From NCBI RefSeq assembly GCF_001651875.1, contig NZ_LNQB01000069.1:1-64000 (forward strand): a stretch of DNA of 64,000 bases, in the 5' to 3' direction. A model generated the notes under the pieces. It saw only the letters and a list, made by a program, of their open reading frames with translations. It did not search any database and was not told where the DNA came from. Of the stretch, positions 36,501 through 43,912 are shown piece after piece. Made by a program: the position numbers and the translations under genes. This DNA comes from Sinorhizobium saheli (GTDB taxonomy: Bacteria > Pseudomonadota > Alphaproteobacteria > Rhizobiales > Rhizobiaceae). Each line of letters starts with the position of its first letter. The first letter of the stretch is position 1.

Positions 36501-37376
36501 ATGCAGGCAAAAACATTCGACCTGGCCCTCACCGCAATTGCGCCGGCCATCTGGGGCAGCACCTATCTCGTCACCACGGAATTCCTCCCGGCCGGCTATC
36601 CCTTGACGGTCGCGATGCTGAGGGCGCTTCCGGCCGGCCTCATTCTCCTGCTGATGGTGCGCCGGCTGCCGACGGGCATCTGGTGGCCGCGCAGCTTTCT
36701 CCTCGGCGCGCTCAATTTCTCGTTCTTCTGGGCGATGCTCTTCATCTCCGCCTACCGTCTTCCGGGCGGCGTCGCCGCGACGGTCGGCGCCATTCAGCCG
36801 TTGATCGTCATCGTCCTGTCGCGCCTCGTACTCGGCTCGCCGATTAGGGCGCTGAGCGTCGTCGCAGGCTTCGCCGGCATGGCGGGCGTGGCGCTCCTGG
36901 TTCTGACGCCGAAGGCATCGCTCGACCCGGTGGGCGTTGCCGCCGGTCTGGCGGGCGCCGTTTCCATGGCCTGCGGCACGGTGCTGAGCCGCCACTGGAC
37001 GCCGCCCGTCTCCGCGCTCACCTTCACCGCCTGGCAACTTTCGGCCGGCGGCCTGCTGCTGGTGCCGGTTGCCCTTCTTCTGGAGCCGTCCCTGCCGCAG
37101 CTCACCGGCGCCAACATCCTCGGCTTCGCCTATCTCGGGCTGATCGGCGCCGCCTTCACCTATGCTCTCTGGTTGCGCGGGCTTTCACGCCTGGAGCCGT
37201 CGCAGGTCTCGCCGCTCGGCTTCCTCAGCCCCGTCACGGCGATCCTGCTCGGCTGGGGCGTGCTCGATCAGCAGCTCACCGCGGCGCAACTCGCCGGAAT
37301 CGCGGTGGTCTTCGCCAGCGTCTGGATGAGCCAGCAGGCACAGGTGGCGCGGCGCACGGCGCCTGCTCGGGCGTAG
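36501..37376 (+). CDS. EamA/DMT-family permease, PecM-like
   Basis: A 291-residue protein with ten membrane helices in two EamA repeats: APAIWGSTYLVTTEFLP opens the first, and GFAYLGLIGAAFTYALWLRGL belongs to the second. Members export metabolites; PecM exports a pigment intermediate in Dickeya. The partner regulator and the palindromes in the 120-bp gap make a PecS/PecM-type unit likely. GAGATAAAG precedes the ATG. Confidence 0.87.
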   Translation: MQAKTFDLALTAIAPAIWGSTYLVTTEFLPAGYPLTVAMLRALPAGLILLLMVRRLPTGIWWPRSFLLGALNFSFFWAMLFISAYRLPGGVAATVGAIQPLIVIVLSRLVLGSPIRALSVVAGFAGMAGVALLVLTPKASLDPVGVAAGLAGAVSMACGTVLSRHWTPPVSALTFTAWQLSAGGLLLVPVALLLEPSLPQLTGANILGFAYLGLIGAAFTYALWLRGLSRLEPSQVSPLGFLSPVTAILLGWGVLDQQLTAAQLAGIAVVFASVWMSQQAQVARRTAPARA

Positions 37377-37399
37377 CGCAAGGATGAGACTTGTAAGGG

Positions 37400-37512
37400 C
37401 CCCCTCACACTAACCCTCTCCCCGTTATGACGGGGAGAGGGGACTGAGGCGGTGCCCAGCGACCCCTTCGCCCCGCTTGCGGGGAGAAGGTGCCGGCAGG
37501 CGGATGAGGGGC
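37400..37512. repeat. RIME-like palindromic intergenic repeat, copy g
   Basis: Between the 3' ends of the convergent permease and M29 genes. CCCTCTCCCCGTTATGACGG with its mirror, then CGCTTGCGGGGAGAAGGTGC and GGCGGATGAGGGG. Confidence 0.75.
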
Positions 37513-37531
37513 TTTCCCCGATGGAAATCAA

Positions 37532-38788
37532 TCAGGCCCATTCGCCCTTGCGCATCACCGGCACGCGGCCGCCGTCGGCACGCACGCCGTCGATGTCGAC
37601 CTCGCCGGAGCCGATCATCCAGTCGATGTGGATGAGGCTGGAATTGCCGCCCTGCGCCCGGATCTGCTCCTGGCTGAGGCTGGCGCCGTCGAGGAAGCAC
37701 TTCGAATAGCACTGGCCGAGCGCGATGTGGCACGAGGCGTTCTCGTCGAAGAGGGTGTTGTAGAAGAGGATGCCGCTTGCGGAGATCGGCGAGGAATGCG
37801 GGACCAGCGCCACTTCGCCGAGGCGGCGGGCGCCCTCGTCGGTGTCGAGCACCTTATTCAGCACCTCTTCGCCGCGCGAGGCCCTGGCCTCGACGATGCG
37901 GCCGCCTTCGAAGCGCACCTGAATATTGTCGATCAGCGTCCCCTGGTGCGAGAGCGGCTTGGTGCTCGAGACATGCCCTTCGACGCGCAGCGCATGCGGC
38001 GTGGTGAAGACCTCCTCGGTCGGGATGTTCGGATTGCAGGTGATGCCGTTCTTGGCGACCGAGGCGCCGCCGTGCCATTCATGGCCGTCGGCAAGCCCGA
38101 CGGTCAGGTCGGTGCCCGGTCCGGTGAAGTGCAGCGCGGCGAAGCGCTCCTCGTTGAGCCAGGCGGAGCGGCGGTGCAGATTGGCATTGTGCTCCTTCCA
38201 GGCGGCGATCGGATCGTCGACGTCGACGCGGGAAGCGGCAAAGATGGCGTTTGCCAGCTTCTCGACGGCGACCGCTTCCGGATCGTCCGGGAACATCTGC
38301 TTCGCCCAGGACGGGTTCGGATAGGAGACGATGTTCCAGTTGATGTCGAAGTTCGAGATCTTCTCGAGCGCCGGCTTGTAGGCGATGGAATTGGCCTTGT
38401 TGGCGCGCGCGACCTTTGCCGGATCCTCTGCGGAAAGCAGCATCGGATTGTCGCCGGCGATCGCCAGGCGCGCGGCCCCGCCGGCATAGGCCCTGGCCAT
38501 GCCCTCGTAGAGCCAGTCGCTCGCCCGGTCGAAGCTCTCGTCCGGTGCATGGGCATAGCGGGCGAGCGTCGCCTCCTCATCGGCATAGAAGGTCGTCACC
38601 AGCCCGGCGCCTGCCATGTAGGCATGCTTGGTGATGAGCCGCGCCAGCGGCAGCGCGGCGATCGGCGCGGTCATCACCAGGTCCTGGCCCTTCTGCAATT
38701 GCAGTCCGACCTTGACGGCGACCTCGGCGAGCTTTTCGAGCTTCACCGGGTCGACGGGATTCCTTGCGGATTGGAGGGGGGCGTTCAT
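37532..38788 (-). CDS. Aminopeptidase, peptidase family M29
   Basis: A 418-residue cytoplasmic metallo-aminopeptidase (AmpS/aminopeptidase T type). Metal and catalytic positions are visible in NIPTEEVFTTP, VALVPHSSPIS, FDENASCHIALG and SSLIHIDWMIGSGEVDIDG. Full family length. It should remove N-terminal residues from peptides during turnover. It stands alone between a RIME-like repeat and a GST gene. Confidence 0.93.
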   Translation of the reverse strand: MNAPLQSARNPVDPVKLEKLAEVAVKVGLQLQKGQDLVMTAPIAALPLARLITKHAYMAGAGLVTTFYADEEATLARYAHAPDESFDRASDWLYEGMARAYAGGAARLAIAGDNPMLLSAEDPAKVARANKANSIAYKPALEKISNFDINWNIVSYPNPSWAKQMFPDDPEAVAVEKLANAIFAASRVDVDDPIAAWKEHNANLHRRSAWLNEERFAALHFTGPGTDLTVGLADGHEWHGGASVAKNGITCNPNIPTEEVFTTPHALRVEGHVSSTKPLSHQGTLIDNIQVRFEGGRIVEARASRGEEVLNKVLDTDEGARRLGEVALVPHSSPISASGILFYNTLFDENASCHIALGQCYSKCFLDGASLSQEQIRAQGGNSSLIHIDWMIGSGEVDIDGVRADGGRVPVMRKGEWA

Positions 38789-38868
38789 GGCGGCTCCTGC
38801 TCTTCTTCTTGCGGGGGTATCGTTCAGGGTCAGACCCTAGACCGGTTCCGCGGAAAACAGAAGGCTCT

Positions 38869-39555
38869 TCAGGCCGCCACCCGTGCCGTCTTCAGCAGCG
38901 CCGCGTCGTGCCTGTCGAGGAACGCCATCAGCCGCTCGTGGTAGTCATCGGTGACCGCGGCCTTCACGCTCGGCCTTTCGGCAAGCGCCCGGCGCCAGGC
39001 GGCAACGCGCGGGCTGCCGTCGAATATGCCGCTGTCTGAGATCGTGTCGAACACGTCGAAGTAGCGGAAGATCGGCGCGAAGACGGCATCGACGAGGCTG
39101 AACTGCGCGCCGGCGAAATAGGGACCGTCGCCAAGCTCCGCCTCGACGGTTGAGAACTTCGCCTCGAGCACGCTGCGCTTGGCTTCCAGCGCCTGCGGAT
39201 CCTGGGTGGTCTCGTAGACCCAGAGGTCGGAGAGGATGGACGAGCCGAACTCCATCCAGCCGCGATGGCGCGCACGCGCCAGCGGATCGGCCGGGTGCAG
39301 CTTCGGTCCCGCTTGCGTTTCCTCGAGGTATTCGCAGATGACGGTGCTTTCGAAGAGGATCGTCTCGCCCTTGTCTTCGCGGATCCTGAGGAGCGGCACC
39401 TTGCCGAGCGGCGAGATTTTGAGGAACCAGTCGGGCTTGTTGGCAAGGTCGATATAGGCGCGTTCGAAGGCGACGCCCTTTTCGTCGAGCGCGATCGCGG
39501 CACGCTGGACGTAGGGGCAGAGGTGGTGGCTTATCAGGGTCAAGGCTGCGGTCAT
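38869..39555 (-). CDS. Glutathione S-transferase (omega-like)
   Basis: A 228-residue GST. The thioredoxin-like N-domain has LISHHLC13PYVQRAAIALDEKG, where a cysteine takes the catalytic place, as in omega and related reductive classes. GKVPLLRI gives the cis-proline and ESTVICEYLEE the glutathione acid contact. An all-helical C-domain follows. GGAG precedes ATG 39555. Divergent from a MarR gene with two similar operators between. Confidence 0.9.
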   Translation of the reverse strand: MTAALTLISHHLCPYVQRAAIALDEKGVAFERAYIDLANKPDWFLKISPLGKVPLLRIREDKGETILFESTVICEYLEETQAGPKLHPADPLARARHRGWMEFGSSILSDLWVYETTQDPQALEAKRSVLEAKFSTVEAELGDGPYFAGAQFSLVDAVFAPIFRYFDVFDTISDSGIFDGSPRVAAWRRALAERPSVKAAVTDDYHERLMAFLDRHDAALLKTARVAA

Positions 39556-39582
39556 CGGTCATCTCCATGGATCGGTATAATG

Positions 39583-39600
39583 TAGATGCAATTGCATATA
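39583..39600. promoter_or_regulatory. MarR-type operator 1 (GST/MarR intergenic)
   Basis: TAGATGCAATTGCATATA is an 18-bp palindrome with one mismatched pair and the perfect core ATGCAATTGCAT. It lies 28 bp upstream of the GST start and has the same sequence type as the site at 39626. Confidence 0.65.
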
Positions 39601-39625
39601 TATCGGCTTGCAAAAGCCGTCAAGG

Positions 39626-39643
39626 TAGATGTAATTGCATCTA
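39626..39643. promoter_or_regulatory. MarR-type operator 2 (GST/MarR intergenic)
   Basis: TAGATGTAATTGCATCTA, again 18 bp with one mismatched pair, starts exactly 43 bp after operator 1. It lies directly before the MarR coding region, so the protein probably represses itself and the GST. Confidence 0.65.
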
Positions 39644-39654
39644 TGAGCGGAGAA

Positions 39655-40095
39655 ATGACGAAAAGCGACGAACCGACCGCGGCAACGACGCGGGCATGGG
39701 TCGGCCTGATGCGGGCGCAACGCAGCGTCCTTTCGGCCATCGAGAAGGATTTCAAGGCGGCGGGCCTGCCGCCATTTGGCTGGTACGACGTGCTCTGGGA
39801 ACTGGTGAAGGCCGAGGACGGCCGATTGCGCCCCTTCGAGATCGAGGCACGGACGCTGCTTGCGCAATACAACCTTTCCCGCCTGATCGACCGGCTGGAG
39901 AAGGAGGGCCTCGTGCGGCGCGAAGCGTTCGAGGAGGACGCGCGCGGCTGTTGGGTCGTCGTCACCGAGGCGGGCCGCGCCATGCGGGCACGCATGTGGG
40001 AGACCTACGGGCCGTCGATCACCCGCCATGTCGGCAGAAGGTTGAGCGAAGCGGAGGCAAGCGCGCTTGCGGCGCTGCTTTCGCGGCTCGGCTGA
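39655..40095 (+). CDS. MarR-family transcriptional regulator
   Basis: A 146-residue winged-helix regulator. FGWYDVLWELVKAEDGRLRPFEIEAR leads into QYNLSRLIDRLEKEGLVRREAFEEDARG, the HTH and wing. ATG 39655 follows GGAG closely; ATG 39643 and 39586 are also in frame, but the latter lies inside operator 1. Divergent from the GST, which it most likely represses until an electrophile or aromatic acid binds. Confidence 0.87.
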   Translation: MTKSDEPTAATTRAWVGLMRAQRSVLSAIEKDFKAAGLPPFGWYDVLWELVKAEDGRLRPFEIEARTLLAQYNLSRLIDRLEKEGLVRREAFEEDARGCWVVVTEAGRAMRARMWETYGPSITRHVGRRLSEAEASALAALLSRLG

Positions 40096-40119
40096 AAGGC
40101 GGGCCGTGCGGTTGGATGA

Positions 40120-40593
40120 TCAGGCGATCAGGGCTGCAGCTATCGCCTTCAGCACCGCTTGCGCGTCGTTCGGGTGAAGCCGCACCTGCAGCCCCCTTTG
40201 TCCGCCGTTGATGTAGACCAGCGCTTCGGCGAGCGCCGCCTCCTCGATCGCCGTCGGGACGAGCTTCCTCTGGCCGAAGGGGCTGATGCCGCCGACATGA
40301 TAGCCGGTGAGCCGCTCGGCGTCGGCCGGCTTCATCATATTCGCGGCCTTGCCGCCGAAGGCGGCGGCGAGCTTCTTCATGCTCACTTCCCGGTCGGAGG
40401 GCACGATGCAGCAGACCGGCTTGCCGTCCACCTCCGCCATCAGCGTCTTCAGGACACGCGACGGCGCCTCACCGAGCGCCTCGGCCGCCTGCAACCCGAC
40501 GCGCTCCGCGCCGGGATCGTAGTCGTAGCTGTGGACGGTGAAGGAAACGCCGGCCTTTGCGAGCGTCTGCGTTGCCCGGGTCGTTTTGGACAT
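40120..40593 (-). CDS. ybaK: Cys-tRNA(Pro)/Cys-tRNA(Cys) deacylase YbaK/EbsC
   Basis: A 157-residue trans-editing enzyme that removes cysteine mischarged on tRNA-Pro. It starts MSKTTRATQTLAKAGVSFTVHSYDYDP; the family features VLKTLMAEVDGKPVCCIVPSDREVSMKKLAAAFGGKAA and GYHVGGISPFGQRK are clear, including the lysine in VLKTL that serves in the active site. Single gene, convergent with the MarR gene. Confidence 0.93.
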   Translation of the reverse strand: MSKTTRATQTLAKAGVSFTVHSYDYDPGAERVGLQAAEALGEAPSRVLKTLMAEVDGKPVCCIVPSDREVSMKKLAAAFGGKAANMMKPADAERLTGYHVGGISPFGQRKLVPTAIEEAALAEALVYINGGQRGLQVRLHPNDAQAVLKAIAAALIA

Positions 40594-40643
40594 GGCTTTT
40601 CGGTTCCTGTTCCTCGAACGCTCGACATCGGCTTGAAGGTGAT

Positions 40644-40785
40644 CGCCCCTCTCCTCGGGTTAAACCCGAGAACTGACCCTCTCCCCGTTCCGACTCCGTC
40701 TGACGGGCGAGGGGACTGAGGCGCCGCGACATATCCCTTCTCCCCGTCAAAACGGGGAGAAGGTGCCGGCAGGCGGATGAGGGGC
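40644..40785. repeat. RIME-like palindromic intergenic repeat, copy h
   Basis: Between ybaK and the ArsC-like gene. It has two adjacent palindromes: CTCGGGTTAAACCCGAG, then CTCTCCCCGTTCC with an eroded partner. It ends CCCCGTCAAAACGGGG plus AGAAGGTGCCGG and ATGAGGGG. Confidence 0.75.
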
Positions 40786-40815
40786 CATCGAGCCGAATCC
40801 ACCCCGCTTGATCCG

Positions 40816-41166
40816 TTATGCCCCGAACGCGGTCTCGTAGAGCTCCGGCTTGAAGCCGACGAGCAGCCTGCCGTCCGACTCGAGCACCGGGCGCTTGATC
40901 ATCGAGGGCTGCCTGAGCATCAACGTGATCGCCTTCTCGGCGTCGAGATCCTGCTTCTCGGCCTCCGGCAGATTGCGAAAGGTCATGCCCGATCGGTTGA
41001 GCAGCGTCTCCCAGCCGAGCGCCGCACACCAGTTTTCGAGCCGGGCACGATCGATGCCCTCGGCCTTGTAATCGTGGAACCTGTATTGCGTGCCGCGGCC
41101 GTCGAGCCAGCCGCGCGCCTTCTTCATCGTGTCGCAGTTCTTGATGCCGTAGATCGTGACAGTCAT
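40816..41166 (-). CDS. ArsC/Spx-family protein (YffB-like)
   Basis: A 116-residue thioredoxin-fold protein. MTVTIYGIKNC11DTMKKARGWLDG has the single cysteine of the YffB/Spx branch; the arsenate reductase motif H-C-x-x-S-R-x is absent, so arsenate reduction is unlikely. The end, IKRPVLESDGRLLVGFKPELYE, is typical. YffB-like proteins may be glutathione-dependent thiol reductases. ATG 41166 was chosen because the conserved fold starts there; the frame extends to 41283. Confidence 0.88.
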   Translation of the reverse strand: MTVTIYGIKNCDTMKKARGWLDGRGTQYRFHDYKAEGIDRARLENWCAALGWETLLNRSGMTFRNLPEAEKQDLDAEKAITLMLRQPSMIKRPVLESDGRLLVGFKPELYETAFGA

Positions 41167-41239
41167 GCCGAATCGTCTTTCTGGAGCCAAACCCAAAGAC
41201 ACATAGCCCGCGCGGTCCCCGGGAGAAAAGACCGAGGTC

Positions 41240-41875
41240 TCAGGTGACCCCGACGTAGCGGCCGGGCTTGTGGTTGATCGCAAGCGTCATGTTGACGACG
41301 ACAGCGCCGGCGACCGAGAGCATGAGGTTCGTCGGCGGCAGCAGGAAGGCGGCGGCCGCGAGAATCGCGAGATCGACGGCAAGCTGGAAATAGCCGGCGC
41401 GGATGCCCCATTCCTCCTGCAGGTAGATCGCCAGGATGTTGATGCCGCCAAGCCCGGTGCGGTGGCGGAAGAGGATGAGCAGCCCCATGCCCATCAACGC
41501 GCCGCCGGCGATTGCGGCGTAGAGCGGATCGAGCCGTGCGAACTCCACCCATTCCGCCGTCAGGCGTGAGAAGAGCGAGACGAGGCTGACGGCAAGAAAG
41601 GTGCGCAACGCGAACCGCCAGCCGAGCCGCTTCACCGCGAGCAGGTAGAAGGGCAGGTTGACGAGCGAGAATACCAGCCAGAAGCCGGCGCCGGTCGCAT
41701 ATTGCAGAAGCAGGGCAAGGCCGGCCGTGCTGCCGGTGATGAGCACGGCCTTGCCGTAGATCACGACGCCGAGCGCGACGATCAGCGTTCCGGTGAGGAT
41801 GGCGAGAATATCCTCGTAGAGCCTGTGCCGTTCCGGCGCCTCGGCGCCGGAAGCGGTGTCCTTGTCGGTTTTCAT
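41240..41875 (-). CDS. YitT/YczE-family membrane protein
   Basis: A 211-residue integral membrane protein with five to six helices. LYEDILAILTGTLIVALGVVIYGKA and TGSTAGLALLLQYATG are characteristic of the YitT (DUF161) family, and FRHRTGLGGINILAIYLQEEWGIRAGYFQLAVDLAIL repeats the pattern. No function is established. Its ATG lies one base after the stop of the aromatic aminotransferase, so they form one operon. Confidence 0.87.
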   Translation of the reverse strand: MKTDKDTASGAEAPERHRLYEDILAILTGTLIVALGVVIYGKAVLITGSTAGLALLLQYATGAGFWLVFSLVNLPFYLLAVKRLGWRFALRTFLAVSLVSLFSRLTAEWVEFARLDPLYAAIAGGALMGMGLLILFRHRTGLGGINILAIYLQEEWGIRAGYFQLAVDLAILAAAAFLLPPTNLMLSVAGAVVVNMTLAINHKPGRYVGVT

Positions 41876-41876
41876 C

Positions 41877-43046
41877 TCAGAGGCTCGTGAACTTGGCGAT
41901 GACGTCGGCGACTTCCGCCGTCTTCAGCCCGGCAATGTTGATGCGGCCCGAAGCCGGCATGTAGATGGCATGCTCGGTCCTGAGCCGCATCACCTCCGCC
42001 TCGGTGAGCGGCAGTATCGAGAACATCCCCTCCTGTTCGGCGACCGCCCCGAGGCTCTGCCAGCGGCCGCGCAGTCCCTCGGCGAGCGCCTGGCGGATGC
42101 CGGTCATGCGCAGCCGCATCGCTTCCAGTTCCTCCGCCCAGTCGCGCTGAAGCTCGGGATCGGCGAGGATCGTGCGCACCACGGCGGCGCCGTGGTCCGG
42201 CGGCATCGAATAGCTGGTGCGCGCGATCCCCGCGAGGTTGGACCGGACGGTGTCGGCGGAAGCGGGCGAGGCGGTGACGCCGAAGATCGCGCCGGTGCGC
42301 TCGCGATAGAGCCCGAAGGATTTCGAGCAGGAGACGGCGACGAGCGCTTCCGGCACGACGCCAAGGAGATGCCGGAGCCCGGCGACGTCCTGCTCGAGAC
42401 CGCGTCCGAAGCCCTGATAGGCGAGGTCGACGAGCGGCAACAGGCCGCGCTGGTTGACGAGCGTCGCGATCTCCAGCCATTGCGCAACGCTCAGCACGCC
42501 GCCGGTCGGGTTGTGGCAGCTCGCATGCAGGAGCACCGCGTCGCCGGGGGCGGCCCCCTCGAGGGCGCTGACGACATTGTCGAAGATCACCGACTGCGAC
42601 GGAATGTCGAAGAAGTCATAGGTGGCGATCGTGAGCCCGGCCGCCTTGAAGATCGGCGGGTGGTTCGGCCAGCTCGGCAGCCCGAGCCAGATGCCGCGGC
42701 CGCCGATGCGGGCGAGGAGGTCGGCCGCGAGCCTCAGCGCGCCGGAGCCGCCGGGCGTCTGCACACCGGCAACGCGGCTCCGCTCGACCGTATCGCCGGC
42801 GACGAGCTTCCACAGATGATCGAGGAAGGCGAGGTCGCCTTCGGGGCCGACATAGGCCTTGGTCTCCTGCGTTTCGAGCAGCCGCTTTTCCGCTGCCTTG
42901 ACGGCACGGAAGATCGGCGTGCGCCCGGTCTCGTCGCGATAGACGCCGACGCCGAGGTCCACCTTGCCGGGGCGCTCGTCCGCACGGAACAGGCCGATCA
43001 GGGCGAGCAACGGGTCGTCGGGTTGGCGGGCGAGAGCGTCGAACAT
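41877..43046 (-). CDS. tyrB: Aromatic amino acid aminotransferase (class I, TyrB/TatA-like)
   Basis: PLP-dependent transaminase for tyrosine, phenylalanine and aspartate. The 389 residues have NPTGGVLS for the PLP ring, LVDLAYQGFGRGL, and the Schiff-base lysine K242 in SCSKSFGLYRERTG. The terminal RINIAGL holds the substrate carboxylate arginine. It matches the group that in S. meliloti includes tatA. Divergent from an Lrp-type regulator; the 210-bp gap is probably the control region. Confidence 0.9.
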   Translation of the reverse strand: MFDALARQPDDPLLALIGLFRADERPGKVDLGVGVYRDETGRTPIFRAVKAAEKRLLETQETKAYVGPEGDLAFLDHLWKLVAGDTVERSRVAGVQTPGGSGALRLAADLLARIGGRGIWLGLPSWPNHPPIFKAAGLTIATYDFFDIPSQSVIFDNVVSALEGAAPGDAVLLHASCHNPTGGVLSVAQWLEIATLVNQRGLLPLVDLAYQGFGRGLEQDVAGLRHLLGVVPEALVAVSCSKSFGLYRERTGAIFGVTASPASADTVRSNLAGIARTSYSMPPDHGAAVVRTILADPELQRDWAEELEAMRLRMTGIRQALAEGLRGRWQSLGAVAEQEGMFSILPLTEAEVMRLRTEHAIYMPASGRINIAGLKTAEVADVIAKFTSL

Positions 43047-43256
43047 GCCGGAATTCCCTTTGGAGATGAGGATAAGCAGATAGTCGGTTCATGGACCGGG
43101 AAAGGCAAGCCGCAACGCGGCCTGCTCCATTCGTCTGTAAGCTGATCTTGGCGCAAATTCGACTAGGGAATTGCTCGAATCGTCACCGCTTCTTAGATGT
43201 TTTTGCGCTATTCTCGGCGCGAGATACAGAAATTTGCGGCGGCGAAGGATATCAGC

Positions 43257-43727
43257 ATGGAGCGCAGGCAAACGGAGCTGGATGCGATCGACCGCCGGAT
43301 CATCCGGCTGCTGATCGAGGACGCGTCGAGGAGCAATAACGAGCTGGCGGAGAAGGTCGGCCTCTCGCCCGCACCGCTGTCGCGACGGCTGGCGCGCCTC
43401 TATTCGGCCGGCATCGTCCGCCAGACCGTCGTCGTCGATCCGAGAGCCCTGGGTATCGGCTTCCAGGCCTTTGTCGAGGTGACGCTGGAGCGCACCGCCA
43501 GCAAAGTGGGGCAACGCTTCATCGAGCTGGTCTCGCGCATGCCGGAGGTGGTCGAATGCCACACGGTCGCAGGCGACTTCGACTTCCTGCTGAAGATCGC
43601 GGTGCGCGACGTCGCGGATTACAAGCGCCTGCTTTGGAGCGAATTCGAGCAGATCGCCGAGATCAAGACGCTCCGCTCGACCATCCTGCTCGACAGCCCG
43701 AAGATGCAGGCCGGCGCCACGCCGTGA
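43257..43727 (+). CDS. Lrp/AsnC-family transcriptional regulator
   Basis: A 156-residue regulator. The N-terminal HTH is LDAIDRRIIRLLIEDASRSNNELAEKVGLSPAPLSRRLARLY; the C-terminal RAM domain (GIGFQAFVEVTLER, VVECHTVAGDFDFLLKI) binds amino acids. ATG 43257 has AAGGA upstream; an in-frame ATG at 43197 is less suited. It is likely to control the divergent aromatic aminotransferase in response to an amino acid. Confidence 0.9.
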   Translation: MERRQTELDAIDRRIIRLLIEDASRSNNELAEKVGLSPAPLSRRLARLYSAGIVRQTVVVDPRALGIGFQAFVEVTLERTASKVGQRFIELVSRMPEVVECHTVAGDFDFLLKIAVRDVADYKRLLWSEFEQIAEIKTLRSTILLDSPKMQAGATP

Positions 43728-43737
43728 TGTTTGGTCG

Positions 43738-43899
43738 CTCATCCCGCTGCCGCGACCTTCTCCCCGTTTTGACGGGGAGAAGGGGACGCCGCCTACGATC
43801 CTGGCCCTGTCGGACAGGCTTTGAAGGGCAGGGCAATTGCCGCGAGTCCCCTTCGCCCCGCTTGCGGGGAGAAGGTGGCCGGCAGGCCGGATGAGGGGG
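43738..43899. repeat. RIME-like palindromic intergenic repeat, copy i
   Basis: About 160 bp between two convergent genes. The left arm begins CTCATCCCGCTGCCGCGACC and CTTCTCCCCGTTTTGACGGG; the right arm ends GGGGAGAAGGTGGCCGGCAG and GCCGGATGAGGGGG. Confidence 0.75.
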
Positions 43900-43912
43900 C
43901 GCTTCCAGGGCC

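Noticed and set aside
40816-41166. Arsenate reductase ArsC
   Set aside because: The single-cysteine K-N-C-D-T-M-K-K-A motif fits the YffB/Spx branch; no ars genes are nearby.
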